A stretch of 64,000 nt of DNA from Symmachiella dynata (GTDB taxonomy: Bacteria; Planctomycetota; Planctomycetia; Planctomycetales; Planctomycetaceae), in assembly GCF_007747995.1 (NCBI RefSeq), contig NZ_CP036276.1, positions 1,107,001 to 1,171,000 on the forward strand, given 5' to 3'. Below, in pieces: positions 1 to 8,965 of this stretch (position 1 is its first letter; each line of letters opens with the position of its first letter). Below the pieces are notes generated by a model that worked only from the letters and a program-made list of their open reading frames with translations, was not told the origin of the DNA and did not search any database. The translations under genes and the position numbers were made by a program.

Positions 1-101
1 TTGACCTTTTGAAAGTCCGCCTGCATGTGCATCACCAGGATTTCTAATTCGGTGACGCGGTTGGCAAGAGTTGGGTCTGCAGCAGGTGTGGGGTCCGACA
101 T
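1..101 (-). CDS. SlyX-like coiled-coil protein, N-terminal part
   Basis: The gene begins with ATG at 101 and runs off the left edge, leaving 33 codons. The visible part has a short polar start followed by a heptad-like helix (LANRVTELEILVMHMQADF) that resembles the opening of the small SlyX family, whose members are about 70 residues and coiled-coil throughout. SlyX has no firmly established biochemical role. The call rests on one short helix and on the typical start position, so another small coiled-coil protein is possible. Confidence 0.5.
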   Translation of the reverse strand, partial: MSDPTPAADPTLANRVTELEILVMHMQADFQKV

Positions 102-180
102 GGTCGCTTAGGCTCAGGTAGGTGCAATACGAAACAATCCGTACCCTATTCATAACGGTTTTGTCGGCGAAATTCATCCG

Positions 181-1173
181 TCATTCCGCAAATCGCAAGG
201 TGGCGGACACCGCGCGATGATCGGACAGGTCCCCCGCGAGCACTTCATAGGCGACGAAAGTCGCATTGGAGGGGATCAATATCCAGTCGATGACTTGTGT
301 GGGATTGGTCGAGGAATAGGTCATATCGCTCGGGGTGGGGGCCGCGCGAGGTCGCCATTGAAACAGCCCAGACTCTTGGAGAATCGCCATCGCGTTTTCG
401 CCGTCGGCGGTAGTTCTAGCGTCCGGAAAACCGGGTGGTGTGGAATTCAAATCACCGGCGACGATTAACGGGACTTCCGATGACTTTGCGACGTCGACAA
501 TCGCTTTCGCTCCCCGGACACGATTGACTTCGCGGCGATGCTCCAGGTGAACTGCCAGGACCCGCACGCGCTGTTGATCGGGGAGTTGCAGCGTGGCGAC
601 GACACCCCGTTTGCGACCGACGAGCCAGTCTTCCCAGTCGGCATGCGGCGGCAGGTCGACGACCTGGGCGTCGATGATCGGATACTTGCTTAAGATCGCG
701 TTGCCGAATTTCCAACTGCCGTACAGAAAACGGAAATCGAGATTACGCTGTTCGACGCGATAAGCAAACCCGGCCTCGGCGGCGATGGCGGCGGCTTGGT
801 TTTGGTGTCCACTCCAAGTGGAGTCGAAGTCGACTTCGTTGAGCACCACGACATCGGCGTCGGTCCCAGCTAGGAATTGGGCGATCTGCTCAATGCGATT
901 CCTTTTGGCCGTGTTGGTCCCTTGCCAGTTGTCATCAATCGCGCCGCGACCGTGGGCGATGTTGTATGTGACGATGCGAAGCAACCCAGGCAGGGTATCA
1001 GTCGCTGCGGCGCGTTCGCTCTCCCCATAAACACGGACACGGCGACCGGGGCTGCGGATGCGGCTGACGATGTACGGTCCGACTACCAACAATGCGATGC
1101 AGCCGACAACGACGAAGAGTCGTCGTCGTGTTCGCAACGGCCGCTGATTCTCAGCAGGTGGCGTATCGGACAT
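181..1173 (-). CDS. Membrane-anchored endonuclease/exonuclease/phosphatase family protein
   Basis: A 330-residue protein with a short basic cytoplasmic tail, one membrane segment at about residues 19-37, and an EEP-fold domain (DNase I-like superfamily) from about 66 to the end. The family's metal and catalytic positions are visible: N71 in TYNIAHG, E113 in VLNEVD, the histidine of AVHLEH, the D and N of AGDLNS, and the terminal SDH at about 318-320. The family hydrolyses phosphodiesters or phosphomonoesters (nucleic acid, sphingomyelin, phosphoinositides); the substrate here is unknown. The domain probably faces the periplasm. It lies 30 bp downstream of the zinc-ribbon membrane protein gene and probably shares its transcript. 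Confidence 0.85.
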   Translation of the reverse strand: MSDTPPAENQRPLRTRRRLFVVVGCIALLVVGPYIVSRIRSPGRRVRVYGESERAAATDTLPGLLRIVTYNIAHGRGAIDDNWQGTNTAKRNRIEQIAQFLAGTDADVVVLNEVDFDSTWSGHQNQAAAIAAEAGFAYRVEQRNLDFRFLYGSWKFGNAILSKYPIIDAQVVDLPPHADWEDWLVGRKRGVVATLQLPDQQRVRVLAVHLEHRREVNRVRGAKAIVDVAKSSEVPLIVAGDLNSTPPGFPDARTTADGENAMAILQESGLFQWRPRAAPTPSDMTYSSTNPTQVIDWILIPSNATFVAYEVLAGDLSDHRAVSATLRFAE

Positions 1174-1203
1174 GCGACTGGTGGCATCGGAGAAGCGGGG
1201 CGA

Positions 1204-1530
1204 TTATCCCGCGCAGTTGGAGTCGTTCTGCCCGTTGCGAATCTCCTTGAGCTGTGTCGGGAACAGACGATACAGGTACCAGAACGAGATGACGACTGCA
1301 ATCAGCATTGCCAGCAAGGGCTTGGACATATGGAATAAGAAATTCCCGGTCCACAGTCCGAGCATCAACGTTCCCAGGAAGAGGGTGACGCGGACCCAGT
1401 CGTCGACCCATTCGTAGCGATCGGCGAGGGTGATCTCATATCCGCAATAGGGGCAAGATTTTGTCGAAAACTGGACCATCCCACCACACCCGGGACAGCC
1501 ATGCGAACGCGAGACGGACGATTTTGCCAT
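1204..1530 (-). CDS. Zinc-ribbon, two-TM membrane protein
   Basis: A 108-residue protein. The start at 1530 is chosen because GGAGG lies about 8 bases upstream, although the frame stays open to about 1662. Residues 10-26 form a zinc ribbon with two CxxC pairs (CPGC and CPYC), followed by two hydrophobic segments (about 45-65 and 72-92). No catalytic motif is seen. Small zinc-ribbon membrane proteins of this kind are common and mostly uncharacterised. Its position immediately upstream of the EEP-fold gene suggests co-transcription. The function is not recognised. Confidence 0.8.
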   Translation of the reverse strand: MAKSSVSRSHGCPGCGGMVQFSTKSCPYCGYEITLADRYEWVDDWVRVTLFLGTLMLGLWTGNFLFHMSKPLLAMLIAVVISFWYLYRLFPTQLKEIRNGQNDSNCAG

Positions 1531-1609
1531 GAATTGGTACCTCCAAAAAAAGCATAGCTTGGGGTTGGAGGGGGGGCAAATTATTTGGGGCACGTGAGGG
1601 TGAGGGAAC

Positions 1610-1909
1610 TCAAAAGAACTCGTGAATATCGCGTGCTCCATGCAATACACGCACGATTTCAACGGCGTAGCGACCCGCCGATAGCGGTCGATAATAAATC
1701 ACGAAATTCCCGACAGGAAAACTGCGCAGTCCTGACAACAATTCCTCACGCGACTCACCAATGAGTGGCTGCCGCACCAACATTTGAAATCGCGTGTCAA
1801 ATTTGTGGATGACATTTGATGCGGCTGTAGGATTGTCGGCGGCAATAAAATCCCAGATTTGGTCCAGGTCGGACTGTGCCAGTGGCGAAAGGCGATATCA
1901 CCGGCTCAT
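1610..1909 (-). pseudogene. parE: ParE/RelE-type toxin with in-frame TGA at codon 4
   Basis: The frame that starts at ATG 1909 and overlaps the antitoxin stop (ATGA) reads M-S-R-stop, then continues open for 95 codons as a recognisable ParE-family toxin: YRLSPLAQSDLDQIWDFIA near the N-terminus, a central GLRSFPVGNFVIYYRP strand pair, and VLHGARDIHEFF at the C-terminus. This is the full length usual for ParE. The stop codon occupies 1898-1900, where relatives have a basic residue; one C-to-T change (CGA to TGA) would explain it. No ATG, GTG or TTG start follows the stop within the conserved N-terminal part, so the toxin is probably not made unless CTG initiation or readthrough occurs. A sequencing error is the main alternative. 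Confidence 0.8.
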
Positions 1910-2202
1910 GGCACGTTTTTCTTGGCGGCAAGACGTTCCAAACCTCGGCGTTGGATGTCATCGAAGAACTTGCGATGCTCGGCTGCGTCGTTGATTGAAA
2001 TGGCTTGACCATGATCTAGTTGGTCAAGTCCAGCTTGGATGTCATTCCGGAGGAGGTCAAGTTTCTCTTCGCGTTCCTTCAGTAGTCGCAGTCCTTCTGA
2101 AATTGCCTCATCTCGCGAGCGGAACTTGCCGCTGGCGACTTCGCGTTCGACAAACGCTTCCAATTCGGGGGGGATTATTGTTGCCATCGTCATCACGCTC
2201 AT
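1906..2202 (-). CDS. parD: ParD-like ribbon-helix-helix antitoxin
   Basis: About 98 residues from ATG 2202; in-frame ATGs at 2193 and 2187 also fit, and the last gives the usual ParD N-terminus MATIIPPELEAFVEREV. The sequence shows an RHH-type DNA-binding N-terminus with the FRSRDEAISEGLRLL helix pair, then an acidic C-terminal helix that in this family wraps the toxin. Established ParD antitoxins neutralise ParE and repress their own promoter. The stop codon overlaps the ATG of the toxin frame by ATGA, the standard antitoxin-first arrangement. The antitoxin looks intact although the toxin frame carries an early stop. Confidence 0.85.
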   Translation of the reverse strand: MSVMTMATIIPPELEAFVEREVASGKFRSRDEAISEGLRLLKEREEKLDLLRNDIQAGLDQLDHGQAISINDAAEHRKFFDDIQRRGLERLAAKKNVP

Positions 2203-2351
2203 TTTGGGCTTCGTAAACAGGTGTCTTGACCGCACACCGGTATCTACTCCATCGTAAGGCTCACTCGCCGTCGGAGCAACAGAAATTAAAGTCAGCTTGT
2301 GGCTGTTCCAGGAGTCTGTAAGAATCTCTCCAAACGCGACAAGTCGGTTCA

Positions 2352-3200
2352 TTAACGCTGCACTAAACGTATCCCCCGCCTACGATATAACACTTTGAGA
2401 TCCTCACGTGACCATTGTTCGCGACCGTCGTCGATGCCGGGGTCGCCCATGTCGACGTTTCCATTGTCGGCGAATCGATAAAACAGTGCCGCATGCATTT
2501 CGCCCGGCGTCCAGCCATACTCTTCGGTGTAAACCGGATCGACGGTTGCGCCACGCGGGATGCCAACTGTGAGAATTACGGGACCGGGCTCGCGATCGCG
2601 CAAAGCACTTTCGCCGCCAGCGAAGACTTCGACATCCCAATCGGTGCCGGCGGTTTTGAGTTTGAGGCCGCGATACAATCCCTGCCACAGTGTGCCGTTG
2701 CGCGTCAGGCACAGTTCGGCCATCTCTTGTTCGTTGGCTTCGATGCCGACTGCTTTGAGGATTGTCGCTGCGCAGGCCGCGCTGCAAGAAATCTTCGAGG
2801 TCTGCATGCAGACGCCGTTGCGCCACATGTCATGGCAGGTGGGGGGCGAGCCCCAAATGGGTTGAACAACGGCGAAGAGGCCCACTCCTAATAGAAGGGT
2901 TGTATAAACGCTGCGACGCATGACGCCGCCGGGTAGTTTTCGCCAGACCGTACCGGCCAGAAACGCACAGGCGGGCAAGAACCAATTTCCCAGCACGATC
3001 AAGTTGGAGAAGGGCAGCAGTCGGGCCAACAACACGCTGTCATCCAACCAGACAATATAGATGCCGATCCCGCACACCGTAGCCAGTGCAATAAACGTCA
3101 CGCGCTTAGTCGTTGCTGAGCGGCTGAGCCGCAGTCCTAAGAAAAACAGGGCAGCGGAGATCGTGGCGAGGATCGCCAGTCCCGAGTAGATGTCGGTCAC
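2352..3200 (-). CDS. Membrane protein with C39-like cysteine peptidase domain
   Basis: Start placed at GTG 3200 because AGGAAAGG stands about 9 bases upstream; the frame extends to 3308. The 282-residue product has about four hydrophobic segments in residues 5-115, then a soluble domain from about 130. In that domain the motif Q-x5-C followed by SAACAAT matches the Q...C spacing of papain-like C39 peptidases; a later MHAALF histidine and the MGDPG aspartate would complete the Cys-His-Asp triad (about C139, H236, D253). C39 domains usually sit on ABC exporters and cut leader peptides after GG; this one has no ABC domains and is joined to its own membrane part. Substrate unknown. Confidence 0.7.
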   Translation of the reverse strand: MTDIYSGLAILATISAALFFLGLRLSRSATTKRVTFIALATVCGIGIYIVWLDDSVLLARLLPFSNLIVLGNWFLPACAFLAGTVWRKLPGGVMRRSVYTTLLLGVGLFAVVQPIWGSPPTCHDMWRNGVCMQTSKISCSAACAATILKAVGIEANEQEMAELCLTRNGTLWQGLYRGLKLKTAGTDWDVEVFAGGESALRDREPGPVILTVGIPRGATVDPVYTEEYGWTPGEMHAALFYRFADNGNVDMGDPGIDDGREQWSREDLKVLYRRRGIRLVQR

Positions 3201-3616
3201 GATGCAATGACCTTTCCTAGGTTGGAGACGGGGAAATGAGCGCCAACTACTATCGTACGCGTCCCGTAGGACCGAAACAACAGGAAATTTGCGCGCATAG
3301 TCTCGCATATTGCCGAGCCTGAAAACTAGGAGCCATAGGCTTTGTTAGTGCAACTTGCCCGTCTCATTCATAGTGGACTACAATGCGATCGGGTCAATCG
3401 GAAACCACGTCGTACTCCAGAGTCGCGGTTTCATTCAACACGCAATAGTCCCGACATGCCCGGGACCTTGAGCAGACGACGCTGAATGACGTCGTATCGG
3501 CAAATAGCCTCCACTAGGAAGCATTCTATTTCGCCGGCGCACCAAAAAACGGAATTACCGGTACACCAAGCAGAACATTTGAAATCCTCGTTGCCTTGCA
3601 TGAGTGAGTATCTCAG
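3201..3616. other. Divergent intergenic region
   Basis: This 416-bp stretch separates the leftward C39-like gene from the rightward YjdF-like gene and should hold both promoters. A small perfect 6-bp stem (GTCCCG/CGGGAC) occurs near 3448-3466. No convincing gene or consensus promoter was found. Confidence 0.5.
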
Positions 3617-4258
3617 TTGTCAAAAATTCTGCCCGCTGATCAATACCAAAAAGTGCTGTTCCTATTCTACCTGGTGTTCTTTGCCGGCAGTTGTATCTCG
3701 CCTCCGTATCTACAATTCTTGTTGATGCAGCACGTGCCAACTGTGCTCGCCGCGTTGTTGCTGGGTTACGTCTCAAACCGATTCGTAATCAGCCGGTTCA
3801 GCTTTTCGTTAATCATCCTATTTCTATGCTTGCACACGTTTGGTGCACGTTATCTGTACTCGTACGTGCCGTACGACGCTTGGTCCGAAAACCTGTTGGG
3901 CATCAATCTCAGTGAAGTTTTCGGATTCCACCGGAATCACTACGACCGCGTGGTGCACTTGTCCTACGGACTACTGCTGGCGATTCCCGTTCAGGAATTC
4001 GAACATCGATATTTGGGGCTGTCCAAAGTCTTGTCCTCCTTGTTGGCCCTCGAGTTCATTATCGCGACGAGCGCCAGTTACGAAATGATTGAATGGTTGG
4101 TTGCCGTGGTCTTTACTCCAGACTGGGCGGACCAATTCCTCGGCCAGCAAGGTGACATATTTGATGCGCAGAAAGACATGGCATTGGCCACGACGGGAGC
4201 CATCATTTCCATCAGCGTTGTGGCGTTAATTGATCGCTTGTGTATGAAGGCAAGGTGA
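3617..4258 (+). CDS. DUF2238 (YjdF) family membrane protein
   Basis: A 213-residue integral membrane protein with about six hydrophobic segments. It starts at TTG, the only plausible initiator after an in-frame TGA at 3605. It carries the family signature: LHTFGARYLYSYVPYD, then RNHYDRVVHLSYGLL in the middle and a SASYEMIEWL segment, followed by GDIFDAQKDM. These match DUF2238/YjdF proteins, which are about 200 residues and have no assigned biochemical role. The gene stands alone between a divergent neighbour and rtcB. Confidence 0.85.
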   Translation: MSKILPADQYQKVLFLFYLVFFAGSCISPPYLQFLLMQHVPTVLAALLLGYVSNRFVISRFSFSLIILFLCLHTFGARYLYSYVPYDAWSENLLGINLSEVFGFHRNHYDRVVHLSYGLLLAIPVQEFEHRYLGLSKVLSSLLALEFIIATSASYEMIEWLVAVVFTPDWADQFLGQQGDIFDAQKDMALATTGAIISISVVALIDRLCMKAR

Positions 4259-4386
4259 AGTACGCCAAGTATCTCTCCCCAACCAGACGCGGTCGCCGCG
4301 AACTTTTCGCTGTTTCCCCGTGTCGTGTCGAACCGGGCTGTTATACTCGTATGTTGTGGACGTTGGCACGTTAGAGGGATGAGATC

Positions 4387-5775
4387 ATGAATAACTCGCA
4401 GTTGCGGCGGATTGGGGTGCCGGATTTTTGTATTAAGTCGGCGCTGGCGGCGGTGCAGGTGTTGGCCAAACAGCGCGGCGTCCGTGGGGGAGCAATGAAG
4501 GAGCGGATGCGTGCGGTGTTGGCGGCGCCTGAGGATTTTGTGGAGGACGTTGACCTTGGGGAATTCGCACGCGATATCATCGAGGATCGTGAGTTCACGC
4601 GACCGGAGCCGATTGAATATCGTACCTGGGGTAACGACATCGATGCCGGGGCACATCATCAGATGCAGCAGTCCTGTTCGTTGCCGATGGCGGTCGGCGG
4701 GGCGCTGATGCCCGATGCGCATATCGGTTACGGTCTGCCGATTGGCGGGGTGTTGGCGCTGGACAATGCCGTTGTGCCGTATGCGGTCGGTGTGGACATC
4801 GCTTGCCGTATGAAACTCTCGGTGCTCGACTTGCCGGTGGCGGCGCTCGATGAGGAATTTCATCGCTGCAAGCACGCCCTCGAGGGGGGGACGCGGTTCG
4901 GCGTCGGGTCTACGCATCAGCGGCCGCAACAGCACGATGTGATGGATGAAGATTGGACCGTTACCCGCGTCACGCGCGAAAACAAGGACAAGGCCTGGCG
5001 ACAACTGGGGACGTCCGGTTCGGGGAATCACTTTGTCGAGTTCGGCGTGTTTACACTCGACGTGCGCGATGAGGAACTGGGCCTGGATGCCGGGGAATAT
5101 GTCGCGCTACTCAGCCATAGCGGGAGTCGTGGGGCGGGGGCGTCGGTCTGCAATGTTTATAGCAGCATCGCCCGCAAGCGATTGCCAAAGCGTTACGAAG
5201 ATGTGCAACGCTTGGCGTGGCTGGACATGGATTCCGAGGCGGGGCAGGAGTACTGGGCGGCGATGAACCTGATGGGGGACTACGCCGCTGCCAACCATGC
5301 GGTCATCCACCGACTGGTCTCGGACCTGTTGGGAGCAGCGGTGATTGGAGGAGTGGAGAACCACCACAACTTTGCTTGGAAGGAGATGCACGGCGGAAAA
5401 GAAGTGATCGTACACCGCAAGGGAGCAACCCCGGCAGGAGCGGGGGTCTTGGGCGTGATTCCCGGTTCCATGGCGGACCCGGCGTACGTTGTTCGCGGCA
5501 AAGGAAACCCAGCCAGCCTCGACTCCGCCAGCCACGGCGCCGGCCGCCGTATGTCGCGCACGCAAGCCAAGGATACGTACAACTTCAAAGCGGTCAAGAA
5601 GGATCTGGCGGTCAAGGGAATCACCATCCTCTCGGCCGGCGCCGACGAAGTCCCGGGCGTGTACAAGAACATCGACGCCGTGATGGGCGAGCAGCAGGAT
5701 CTGGTGGATATTGTGGCGCGGTTTGATCCGAAGATTGTGAAGATGTGCGGGGATGGGAGCCGTGCGGAGGATTAG
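4387..5775 (+). CDS. rtcB: RtcB-family RNA ligase
   Basis: A 462-residue protein with a strong ribosome-binding site (GAGGGATGAG) before ATG. RtcB joins 2',3'-cyclic-phosphate or 3'-phosphate RNA ends to 5'-OH ends using GTP and Mn2+, in tRNA or stress-induced RNA repair. Family motifs are in order: MPDAHIGYGLPIGG (about 108-121), GVDIACRM with the metal-binding Cys140, GSGNHFVEFG, LSHSGSRG, ENHHNFAW, HRKGATPA, and SHGAGRRMSR with the histidine that is guanylylated. Length matches the long bacterial RtcB form. No archease or rtcA lies beside it, so its regulation and RNA target are not evident. Confidence 0.93.
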   Translation: MNNSQLRRIGVPDFCIKSALAAVQVLAKQRGVRGGAMKERMRAVLAAPEDFVEDVDLGEFARDIIEDREFTRPEPIEYRTWGNDIDAGAHHQMQQSCSLPMAVGGALMPDAHIGYGLPIGGVLALDNAVVPYAVGVDIACRMKLSVLDLPVAALDEEFHRCKHALEGGTRFGVGSTHQRPQQHDVMDEDWTVTRVTRENKDKAWRQLGTSGSGNHFVEFGVFTLDVRDEELGLDAGEYVALLSHSGSRGAGASVCNVYSSIARKRLPKRYEDVQRLAWLDMDSEAGQEYWAAMNLMGDYAAANHAVIHRLVSDLLGAAVIGGVENHHNFAWKEMHGGKEVIVHRKGATPAGAGVLGVIPGSMADPAYVVRGKGNPASLDSASHGAGRRMSRTQAKDTYNFKAVKKDLAVKGITILSAGADEVPGVYKNIDAVMGEQQDLVDIVARFDPKIVKMCGDGSRAED

Positions 5776-5923
5776 TTGGCGGAGGAGTCGCGAGGAATCG
5801 TCTAGCCTTCGCAGAGTTAAAATCAGAGAATGATTGCAAAGCCGGGTCGCGAATGTACAGCATGAAGCTTGCTCCGCGACAAGTTGTGAACCCAACCCCT
5901 CTTTATGTGCGAACGCGAGCCTC

Positions 5924-6649
5924 ATGTTAAAAATCATCCTTTTCTGTGTGGCAATTGCATTTGTGTTGCCGGCGTTTTGCCAAGAGAAACCTGCCGAGGA
6001 CGATAAGTCAGCCTACGCACAAGCGCACGAGCTGATGAATCCAGAATTGTACATGGAACAGAGAGCTCGCAAGGCAGTCGTCCTGCTTACAGAGGGGCGG
6101 GAGATCAAATCGCTTGAGTCTCGGGAGCTTGCTCTACTCTGTCATGCTTACAACGAGCTATTTGAACACAACGAGCAATTAAAAACGGCGAGACTTCTCT
6201 GGACTCGCGAACCGGAAATTCGTGAAGCGACAAGTTGGATGATCAATTCGCTGCACAATTCATACATGTTCGCAGATGACAATAAGCCATTGATGGACTT
6301 TGTTGATCAAGCTTTACACGATGGCAAGGGGAATCGACGTGAACTGTTGACATTTAAGGCGATGGCAACGATCAACCAAAAAAAAGGGCTCTCCGACGCC
6401 GAGAAAAGGGTTCTTGCGTCCGACCTGCTGATTGAGGCATATCGGTATGACCCCCAATTCAGACATGGAAGCCCATTAGGAGAGTCCGAACTAAAGGATG
6501 CTATCAGGGACGACTCACCAGATTTTATCGACCGCGATCTGCCATTCTGTTCGTTTTTCAGTACGGCTGAACGTAATTCGCTTAAAATACGTATGCGCGA
6601 GGCGAAGGCAGAGCGAAAAGCAAAGCAATCACAGAAAAAAGACGGATGA
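5924..6649 (+). CDS. Exported hypothetical protein
   Basis: Start set at ATG 5924 because it opens a clean signal peptide (MLKIILFCVAIAFVLPAFC, then QEKP). The mature part, about 220 residues, is largely alpha-helical and charged, with TPR-like helix pairs around residues 55-140 and a lysine-rich tail. No family is recognised and no catalytic motif is seen. It could be a TPR-type scaffold in the periplasm. It lies between rtcB and a putative metallopeptidase gene, both on the same strand with gaps of about 140 bp. Confidence 0.65.
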   Translation: MLKIILFCVAIAFVLPAFCQEKPAEDDKSAYAQAHELMNPELYMEQRARKAVVLLTEGREIKSLESRELALLCHAYNELFEHNEQLKTARLLWTREPEIREATSWMINSLHNSYMFADDNKPLMDFVDQALHDGKGNRRELLTFKAMATINQKKGLSDAEKRVLASDLLIEAYRYDPQFRHGSPLGESELKDAIRDDSPDFIDRDLPFCSFFSTAERNSLKIRMREAKAERKAKQSQKKDG

Positions 6650-6787
6650 ACCGGTGCCGCTGGACGACTGCGTTTTTCCAGAATTGAATCTGAGTGCCGG
6701 GTGCCGATAGGGGAAACTCCTTGGCTTCGGTGAATGACTCTCAAAGAATCACTGCAGTATCTTTTCAGTCGAAACCTTATTTTATAG

Positions 6788-7732
6788 ATGAATGCCGCGG
6801 TCGTGCAGATTTCCCTATCTACAATCCCCAACTCGCTTGAGACTCGCACCGGGCTTCCGCGTCCCAACTGGCCTGCGATTTATGATTGGGTCGATGCAAA
6901 CGTAACTCGCGACGCGGACGTCGACGAGATATGGACTCAGTTGGCGCGTGATTGGATTGACGCGCTGATTGAATCGTTGCCGACCGGTTATGCGCGGAGC
7001 GAATCTCGCGAATTCATGGTGCTCTCTAGCGGCGACTCGCCCACGGCGGAACATCTGCTTGAGTGTTGCGAATCCTCTCGGCGGATCATTCTTGACAGTC
7101 TGGGTAGCGTTGCTCGCGAGGAAGGTTATGGCAAGTATGTACTGTTCGCTTTTGCGAAGGCGGACACCTATTACGACTACATCGCTGATTACTATCCGGA
7201 CGAGGGGGAATTCGGTTTATCCGGCGGAATGTTTCTCGATGATGGATATGGCCACATTGCAATTCCCGCGGTGTATGCGGGGGGATACGAGCGTACGCTT
7301 GCCCATGAAATGACCCACGCACTTCTGCGCCACCTGCCGTTACCAGCTTGGCTAAACGAGGGGGTGACTCAGGTGATCGAAGACATCGCTATGGGAGGTT
7401 CGTATTTTATGGTGGACCGCGAAACTGTGCGTAAGCATCGCGACTATTGGAACGTCGACACAATCGACGCATTTTGGTCGGGTGAGTCGTTCTATGCGTC
7501 CGACGAAGGTCAGGAGCTAAGCTATCATCTTGCGCAGATCCTCTATCGCAACCTAGTGTCTGATTACCCGAAACAGATCGCGCGTTTTTTGAATTCGGCC
7601 AACTATTCCGATGCCGGTGAGGCGGCCTTGGTCGACGTCTGCGGTGTTTCACTGTGTGATCGCGTCACGCAATTCTTGGGGCAGGGGGCGTGGAGTCCCC
7701 GTTCAGACTATTTTGAGATTGACGCCGAATAG
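6788..7732 (+). CDS. Putative zinc metallopeptidase (HExxH, gluzincin-like)
   Basis: A 314-residue protein without a visible signal peptide. Residues 173-177 are HEMTH, and E191 follows in the LNEGVTQ turn, giving HExxH with a nearby downstream glutamate as in MA-clan peptidases of the DUF1570/peptidase-MA-like kind. The N-terminal 150 residues show no known domain. The C-terminal part has helices compatible with the subdomain below the active site in gluzincins. The substrate is unknown. The two neighbours on the same strand are exported, which hints that this protein may act at the envelope, but it lacks an obvious export signal. Confidence 0.7.
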   Translation: MNAAVVQISLSTIPNSLETRTGLPRPNWPAIYDWVDANVTRDADVDEIWTQLARDWIDALIESLPTGYARSESREFMVLSSGDSPTAEHLLECCESSRRIILDSLGSVAREEGYGKYVLFAFAKADTYYDYIADYYPDEGEFGLSGGMFLDDGYGHIAIPAVYAGGYERTLAHEMTHALLRHLPLPAWLNEGVTQVIEDIAMGGSYFMVDRETVRKHRDYWNVDTIDAFWSGESFYASDEGQELSYHLAQILYRNLVSDYPKQIARFLNSANYSDAGEAALVDVCGVSLCDRVTQFLGQGAWSPRSDYFEIDAE

Positions 7733-7862
7733 ACCAGCCGTTGCACCCGGCGATAGGATTTGAGATTGAGAACGTGAATTTCCCAAGAGAACTTCATATT
7801 CCCCTGTTTGGCTTCACGCTGTAAACTCCGCTTCTCTCCTTCTCATCTCTCGCGAAACCACT

Positions 7863-8273
7863 ATGCGCATCCTACTAGCGGTCATCCTGACGTTGAGTGT
7901 TGCGGGGTGTGGCACAATGGCCAACCTTGAGGGGCAGCAGTCCCCATTCCTTTCCCCACCTGGATTTAAGCCAGTTCGTGTTTATGGTGGCGTGCGGAAT
8001 GACTTTGATTGGGTCTCTGCAGGCTTCAACGATTCCGAAACGGACGGTGATGCCCAAGACAATTCTGACCGCCTGTCTACCCAAATTTTGGAGGATCCAA
8101 TCGGCGTTGCCGGTGGTATGACTGCGCTCGGTTACTTTGCTGTGGTCGACCCGGTGCTGTCGTTCGCCGCCGATACCATAACCCTGCCGTACGTCATCGG
8201 AGTGCTGCAAGAGTCGGCGGATGAATCAAGCGTCGATGTCGCACAGCATCCTCAAATTGAATCCGATCCGTGA
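7863..8273 (+). CDS. YceK/YidQ-like lipoprotein
   Basis: A 136-residue product with a lipoprotein signal peptide ending in LSVAGC, so Cys16 should be lipidated. The short mature region contains VYGGVRNDFDWV, then a stretch around FAVVDPVLSFAADTITLPYVI that resembles the YceK/YidQ (DUF1375) family of small lipoproteins, whose members share the VDxPxSxxxDTxxLP pattern. Their function is unknown. The acidic insertion around residues 58-75 is unusual. It is monocistronic as far as can be seen. Confidence 0.75.
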   Translation: MRILLAVILTLSVAGCGTMANLEGQQSPFLSPPGFKPVRVYGGVRNDFDWVSAGFNDSETDGDAQDNSDRLSTQILEDPIGVAGGMTALGYFAVVDPVLSFAADTITLPYVIGVLQESADESSVDVAQHPQIESDP

Positions 8274-8965
8274 CTGCCGCCGGTCCACAACTGCACGATC
8301 CCGGGTGGATGGCAGCTGGAATGGGGGTGACCGGAGAGCTTGCATTCAAACGGATTGAATCGTTGAGGGGGGCTGTTTTTCTGAGATGGGCCTGCTGCAG
8401 CTCCTTGTCATTGCTGATATCCTGGTGAGCTGTGGAGTGAAACGCAGTCAATGCAGGTTTCTGGGTCATCTTAGATTCAGGGAGATACAGCCTCTTATTG
8501 CGGTCCTGCCGTTATTTGTTATCTCATAAGGGTTTACGGGTGATGCGCATCGCTTGGGTATATCGATTTATTCGATGTGTTGTGCTCAAACTATCTATTT
8601 GACGGATTCCTTGTTCCTGCCTATAAGTTAATAGTACTAAAATCTTGTCCAAGCCGCTCCAGCTGTCTTGGGCGAGGACGGTATCGGAACAAAATAGACA
8701 GGTGACATTTTTTTCTCAAAGCGGCGATGAGTGAAAACATTGTGGTTAGACGTGCCGGTCGATCAGGAACGATCGGAGGCAGCATTTGCAGATGGAAGCG
8801 AGATTGCACTGTTGGGCCAACCGCTGAGCCGACCGCGAATTATCTGATGTGCGCAGACGCACGTCCCATGACGCGTATGTGACTTTTAATGTTTCCAGGA
8901 GATTGATTCTCCAGCTTTCCCTGAGTGATTTGGCACAATTTAATCAGCACGAGGCACGAGGCGCG
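8274..8965. other. Gene-free leader region upstream of the secretion genes
   Basis: About 690 bp with no convincing gene. It holds the promoter-like pair at 8599-8627 and a leader of roughly 330 nt before ATG 8966. Short open frames on both strands here have no recognisable protein character. Confidence 0.5.
8599..8627 (+). promoter_or_regulatory. Sigma70-like promoter
   Basis: TTGACG at 8599-8604 and TATAAG at 8622-8627 are separated by exactly 17 bp, one base off consensus in each box. Transcription would start near 8634 and run into the type I secretion genes. It is the best promoter match noticed in the window. Confidence 0.65.

Noticed and set aside
4078-5937. Long minus-strand open frames opposite rtcB (317 and 276 residues)
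   Set aside because: They are histidine/arginine-rich mirror frames of a GC-rich gene with clear RtcB motifs on the other strand; no protein family features or start signals.
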